Shown: one piece after another, positions 30,310-32,691 of the stretch
Position numbering within the stretch: position 1 is the first letter of the stretch
Layout: the number at the start of each line of letters is the position of its first letter
NCBI GenBank assembly: GCA_024401715.1
Contig: JAKSKO010000023.1
Location: forward strand, 1-32,691
Length of the DNA: 32,691 bases
From: Bacteroidales bacterium
GTDB lineage: Bacteria; Bacteroidota; Bacteroidia; Bacteroidales; UBA932
Reading direction: 5' to 3'
The notes under the pieces: generated by a model
Told to the model about the DNA's origin: nothing
The model's input: the letters and a program-made list of their open reading frames with translations, nothing else
The model's database searches: none
Made by a program: the position numbers and the translations under genes

Positions 30310-31065
30310 ATGCGATATAAAATCACTCTGGCATACAATGGTTCGGCCTTTTGCGGATGGCAGGTCCAAAGCCGGGACCGCTCTGTCCAAGGCTGCCTGC
30401 AAGACGCCCTGGGGATGCTTCTGGGCTGCCCTACAGGTGTTGTGGGAGCCGGACGCACAGATACGGGTGTGAATGCCAGCGATTATGTTGCGCATTTTGA
30501 CAGTCCAAAGGACGATATCGATTGCGCGCACTTGGCATACAAATTAAATGCCATTCTCCCCAAAGAGATTGCGGTTTATGATATCTGCGCAGTGGATGAT
30601 GATTTCCACGCACGCTTCGGGGCAAAAAAACGCCAGTACCAGTATCACATCCACAGCAGGAAAGACCCTTTCCGCAACGCTTTCAGCTGGTATTGCCGCT
30701 ATCCCCTGGACCTGGATGCCATGAACAGGGCATGCAGCTATCTTCTGGGCGTGCACGACTGCAGCTGTTTCGAAAAGAAAGGCTCTGACAACAGCACCAG
30801 CATCTGCGAAATCTTCGCCGCCCGATGGGAAGAGGACAGGGACTGCAACGGGGCACGCACAAACGGGGCTGTAACCTTCACCGTTGAAGCAAACCGCTTT
30901 CTGCGCAACATGGTGAGGGCCATTGTGGGCACCATGGTGGACATAGGCCGCGGAGTGCACAAGCCCGAATACATACTTGAGATTTTAGACGGAAAAGGGG
31001 AACGCGGCGACGCCGGACAATCCGTGCCGGGCCACGCACTGTTCCTCACAAAAATTGAATACTAG
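30310..31065 (+). CDS. truA: tRNA pseudouridine synthase A
   Basis: A 251-residue TruA. The opening YKITLAYNGSAFCGWQVQ matches the family, and the catalytic aspartate is Asp51 in GAGRTDTGVNA. RFGAKKRQYQYHI and NRFLRNMVRAIVGTMVDIGRG are the other conserved blocks. TruA makes pseudouridine at positions 38-40 of the tRNA anticodon arm. The length is typical (about 250). The following RelA/SpoT homologue starts 5 bases after its stop, so they are likely co-transcribed. Confidence 0.95.
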   Translation: MRYKITLAYNGSAFCGWQVQSRDRSVQGCLQDALGMLLGCPTGVVGAGRTDTGVNASDYVAHFDSPKDDIDCAHLAYKLNAILPKEIAVYDICAVDDDFHARFGAKKRQYQYHIHSRKDPFRNAFSWYCRYPLDLDAMNRACSYLLGVHDCSCFEKKGSDNSTSICEIFAARWEEDRDCNGARTNGAVTFTVEANRFLRNMVRAIVGTMVDIGRGVHKPEYILEILDGKGERGDAGQSVPGHALFLTKIEY

Positions 31066-31070
31066 CAGCT

Positions 31071-32691
31071 ATGGAAGAACTGGACCGCAGGGTATCTGAA
31101 ATCCTGAAAGAAGCGCAGCACAGAGGTGCCGACAACAAAGAACTGGACCTTATCTGGGACGCCTACCAGCTGGCGGCGGAAAAACATGCCTCTCAGAAAC
31201 GCCGCAGTGGAGAACCATATATTATCCACCCGGTATCGGTGGCGGAAATCGTGTCCAAGGACATGGAGCTGGACCCTCACTGTATAATTGCGGCCCTGCT
31301 GCACGATGTTGTGGAAGACACGGATTTCACCATGGACCAGGTACGCGAACGTTACGGCGATGACGTGGCCTTCCTTGTGGACGTGGTTACGAAAAAGACC
31401 CCGCAGAACGGCCAGAGCAAGCAGGTGGAGAACTTCAAGCAGATTCTGGGCTCGGTGCAGTTCGATATACGCGCCCTCATGATAAAGCTGGCCGACAGGC
31501 TTAACAACATGCGCACCCTGGCAAGCATGCCACCCGCAAAGCAGATGAAGATTGCCGGTGAGACAGACTTCTTCTATGCTCCCCTTGCCGGCCGCCTGGG
31601 CCTCTACCGCGTGAAATCGGAGTTGGAGAACCTGTCCTTCAAATTCCGCTGCCCGCGCGAATACGAGCAGCTGGAGCAGCAGCTGGCCGATGACAAGCAG
31701 CGCACAAAAGACGAGCTGCAGGACTTTGTGGCCCACATTTCAATGATACTTTCGGAGCGCGGGATAAAAAACAAGGTGGAGATACGCTACCGCAAGCCGT
31801 ACAGCATATGGCGCAACATGCACGAAGAGGGCGGGGACTACAGCAAGGTGGAGTTCAAGCACTATATCCGCATCATCTATGACATGGCCGAAGGCTGGAA
31901 CGAGAAAGACACCAGCCTGTATATCTACTCCACCCTCACAGACTTCTATAAAGAGCGCCCTGGCAGTGTGGTAAACTATATAGACCGCCCGAAAGAGAAC
32001 GGCTACCAGAGCTTCCACGTGAAACTTCTAAGCACCCACGGACACTGGGAAGAGCTGCACATAAGTTCGCAGCGCATGCTTCGCAACTCCCAGATAGGCT
32101 TCCTGGCCCAGAGTACCGCGGAGAACAAGGTTCAGTGGACCAAGAAGCTGGAATCCATTCTGAAGGAGATGGCCGAAAGCGGCACGGACGATTTCATGAA
32201 GGGCGTAAGCACCTCTTTCTATAATGAGGATATCTATGTCCTTACGCCGCGCGGCAAAGTGGTGATACTTCCGAAGGGTGCTTCCGTGATAGATTTCGCA
32301 TATGAGCTGCACTCGGACATAGGCAATCACGCCCAGTATGCCCGCATAAACGGCAAACTTTCATCGGTGAAAACGCAGCTGCACCGCGGAGACGTTGTGG
32401 AGGTGTTCACCAGCGACGACGTGAAACCTCTTCCGGAATGGCTGAACCACGTGAAAACCTACAAGGCAGAGCGCCGCATACAGGCATCGGCCCGTTCCGC
32501 TTTCGCAGACCTGGACCTTATCTACGACCGATGCGAACACTGCAAACCTCTGCCGGGAGACGAGGTGATAGGCTTCAAGCAGGATAACGGAAAAATCATG
32601 GTACACAAGCGAAACTGCCCCGTTGCGGTTCAGATGGCCGCAGAAAGGGGCGACGCCATAGTTACCGTGGAGGAGCTTGCAGAGAACCCTA
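31071..32691 (+). CDS. RelA/SpoT homologue with intact hydrolase and altered synthetase, 3' end cut off
   Basis: An open frame of 540 codons running past the window end. The N-terminal HD hydrolase keeps its metal and catalytic residues: His53 in IIHP, His78-Asp79 with Glu82-Asp83 in HDVVED, and Asp142 in IKLADRLNNMRT. The region expected to hold the (p)ppGpp synthetase (about 220-340) is diverged: the usual RxKxxxSIxxK segment reads RYRKPYSIWRNM, the metal aspartate position reads EFKHYIRII, and EVQIRT reads ELHISS. The substrate loop NGYQSFH (310-316) remains. A TGS domain follows (about 387-447), and then the CC-type motif CEHCKPLPGDEVIGF near 488. Full-length members have about 730-760 residues. 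It may act mainly as a (p)ppGpp hydrolase. Confidence 0.88.
   Translation, partial: MEELDRRVSEILKEAQHRGADNKELDLIWDAYQLAAEKHASQKRRSGEPYIIHPVSVAEIVSKDMELDPHCIIAALLHDVVEDTDFTMDQVRERYGDDVAFLVDVVTKKTPQNGQSKQVENFKQILGSVQFDIRALMIKLADRLNNMRTLASMPPAKQMKIAGETDFFYAPLAGRLGLYRVKSELENLSFKFRCPREYEQLEQQLADDKQRTKDELQDFVAHISMILSERGIKNKVEIRYRKPYSIWRNMHEEGGDYSKVEFKHYIRIIYDMAEGWNEKDTSLYIYSTLTDFYKERPGSVVNYIDRPKENGYQSFHVKLLSTHGHWEELHISSQRMLRNSQIGFLAQSTAENKVQWTKKLESILKEMAESGTDDFMKGVSTSFYNEDIYVLTPRGKVVILPKGASVIDFAYELHSDIGNHAQYARINGKLSSVKTQLHRGDVVEVFTSDDVKPLPEWLNHVKTYKAERRIQASARSAFADLDLIYDRCEHCKPLPGDEVIGFKQDNGKIMVHKRNCPVAVQMAAERGDAIVTVEELAENP

Overview
The window reads as chromosome of a Bacteroidales bacterium (Bacteroides/Prevotella/Alistipes-like; the genus is not resolved). 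Support comes from the complete moxR-DUF58-batA-batB-batC-batD/E block, a fimbrillin-like lipoprotein, a fused NagB-like/PIG-L protein, and several intergenic sequences matching the Bacteroidetes promoter (TTTG, 19-21 nt, TAnnTTTG). Most starts lack Shine-Dalgarno sequences. I see no tRNA, rRNA, CRISPR array, transposase or phage gene, and no gene-free stretch longer than 300 bases (the longest is about 219 bases).

Region 1 (1-10868, + strand) is the 3' part of a biosynthetic operon of the aryl-polyene/flexirubin type. In order it holds a LolA-like carrier (cut by the window edge), a FabZ-like hot-dog dehydratase, a glycosyltransferase-acyltransferase fusion, two tandem CrtI/retinol-saturase-like FAD oxidoreductases, a second acyltransferase, an MMPL/RND exporter with an extra C-terminal domain, an acyl carrier protein and an AMP-dependent ligase. 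The genes overlap by 1-13 nt or lie within 13 nt of each other. An aryl acid would be activated by the ligase, extended on the ACP, esterified to a glycolipid by the acyltransferases, and moved to the outer membrane by the exporter and LolA-like protein. The ketosynthases are not in this window and would be expected upstream.

Region 2 (10863-19000) is mixed: a secreted esterase and a menA-like prenyltransferase transcribed divergently from two well-formed promoters, a bidirectional terminator, an unrecognised 53-residue gene, the NagB-like/PIG-L fusion, a GH3 glycosidase lipoprotein and a fimbrillin-like lipoprotein.

Region 3 (19001-21879) holds an S33-type hydrolase with queF (+ strand) facing a SpoU-family RNA methyltransferase and a HAD phosphatase (- strand).

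Region 4 (21893-30258, - strand) is the Bat operon: MoxR ATPase, DUF58 protein, a membrane protein, two von Willebrand A proteins, a TPR protein with a long Asn/Gln/Asp tract, and BatD and BatE joined in one reading frame. A 133-base palindrome-rich gap separates moxR from the rest.

Region 5 (30272-32691, + strand) is truA followed by a RelA/SpoT homologue that runs off the window. Its hydrolase residues are intact, but its synthetase domain looks degraded.

The points most worth a second look are the paired FAD oxidoreductases in the polyene operon, the extra domain on the exporter, the BatD-BatE fusion with an internal start, the active-site changes in the NagB-like domain, and the altered RelA/SpoT synthetase domain.
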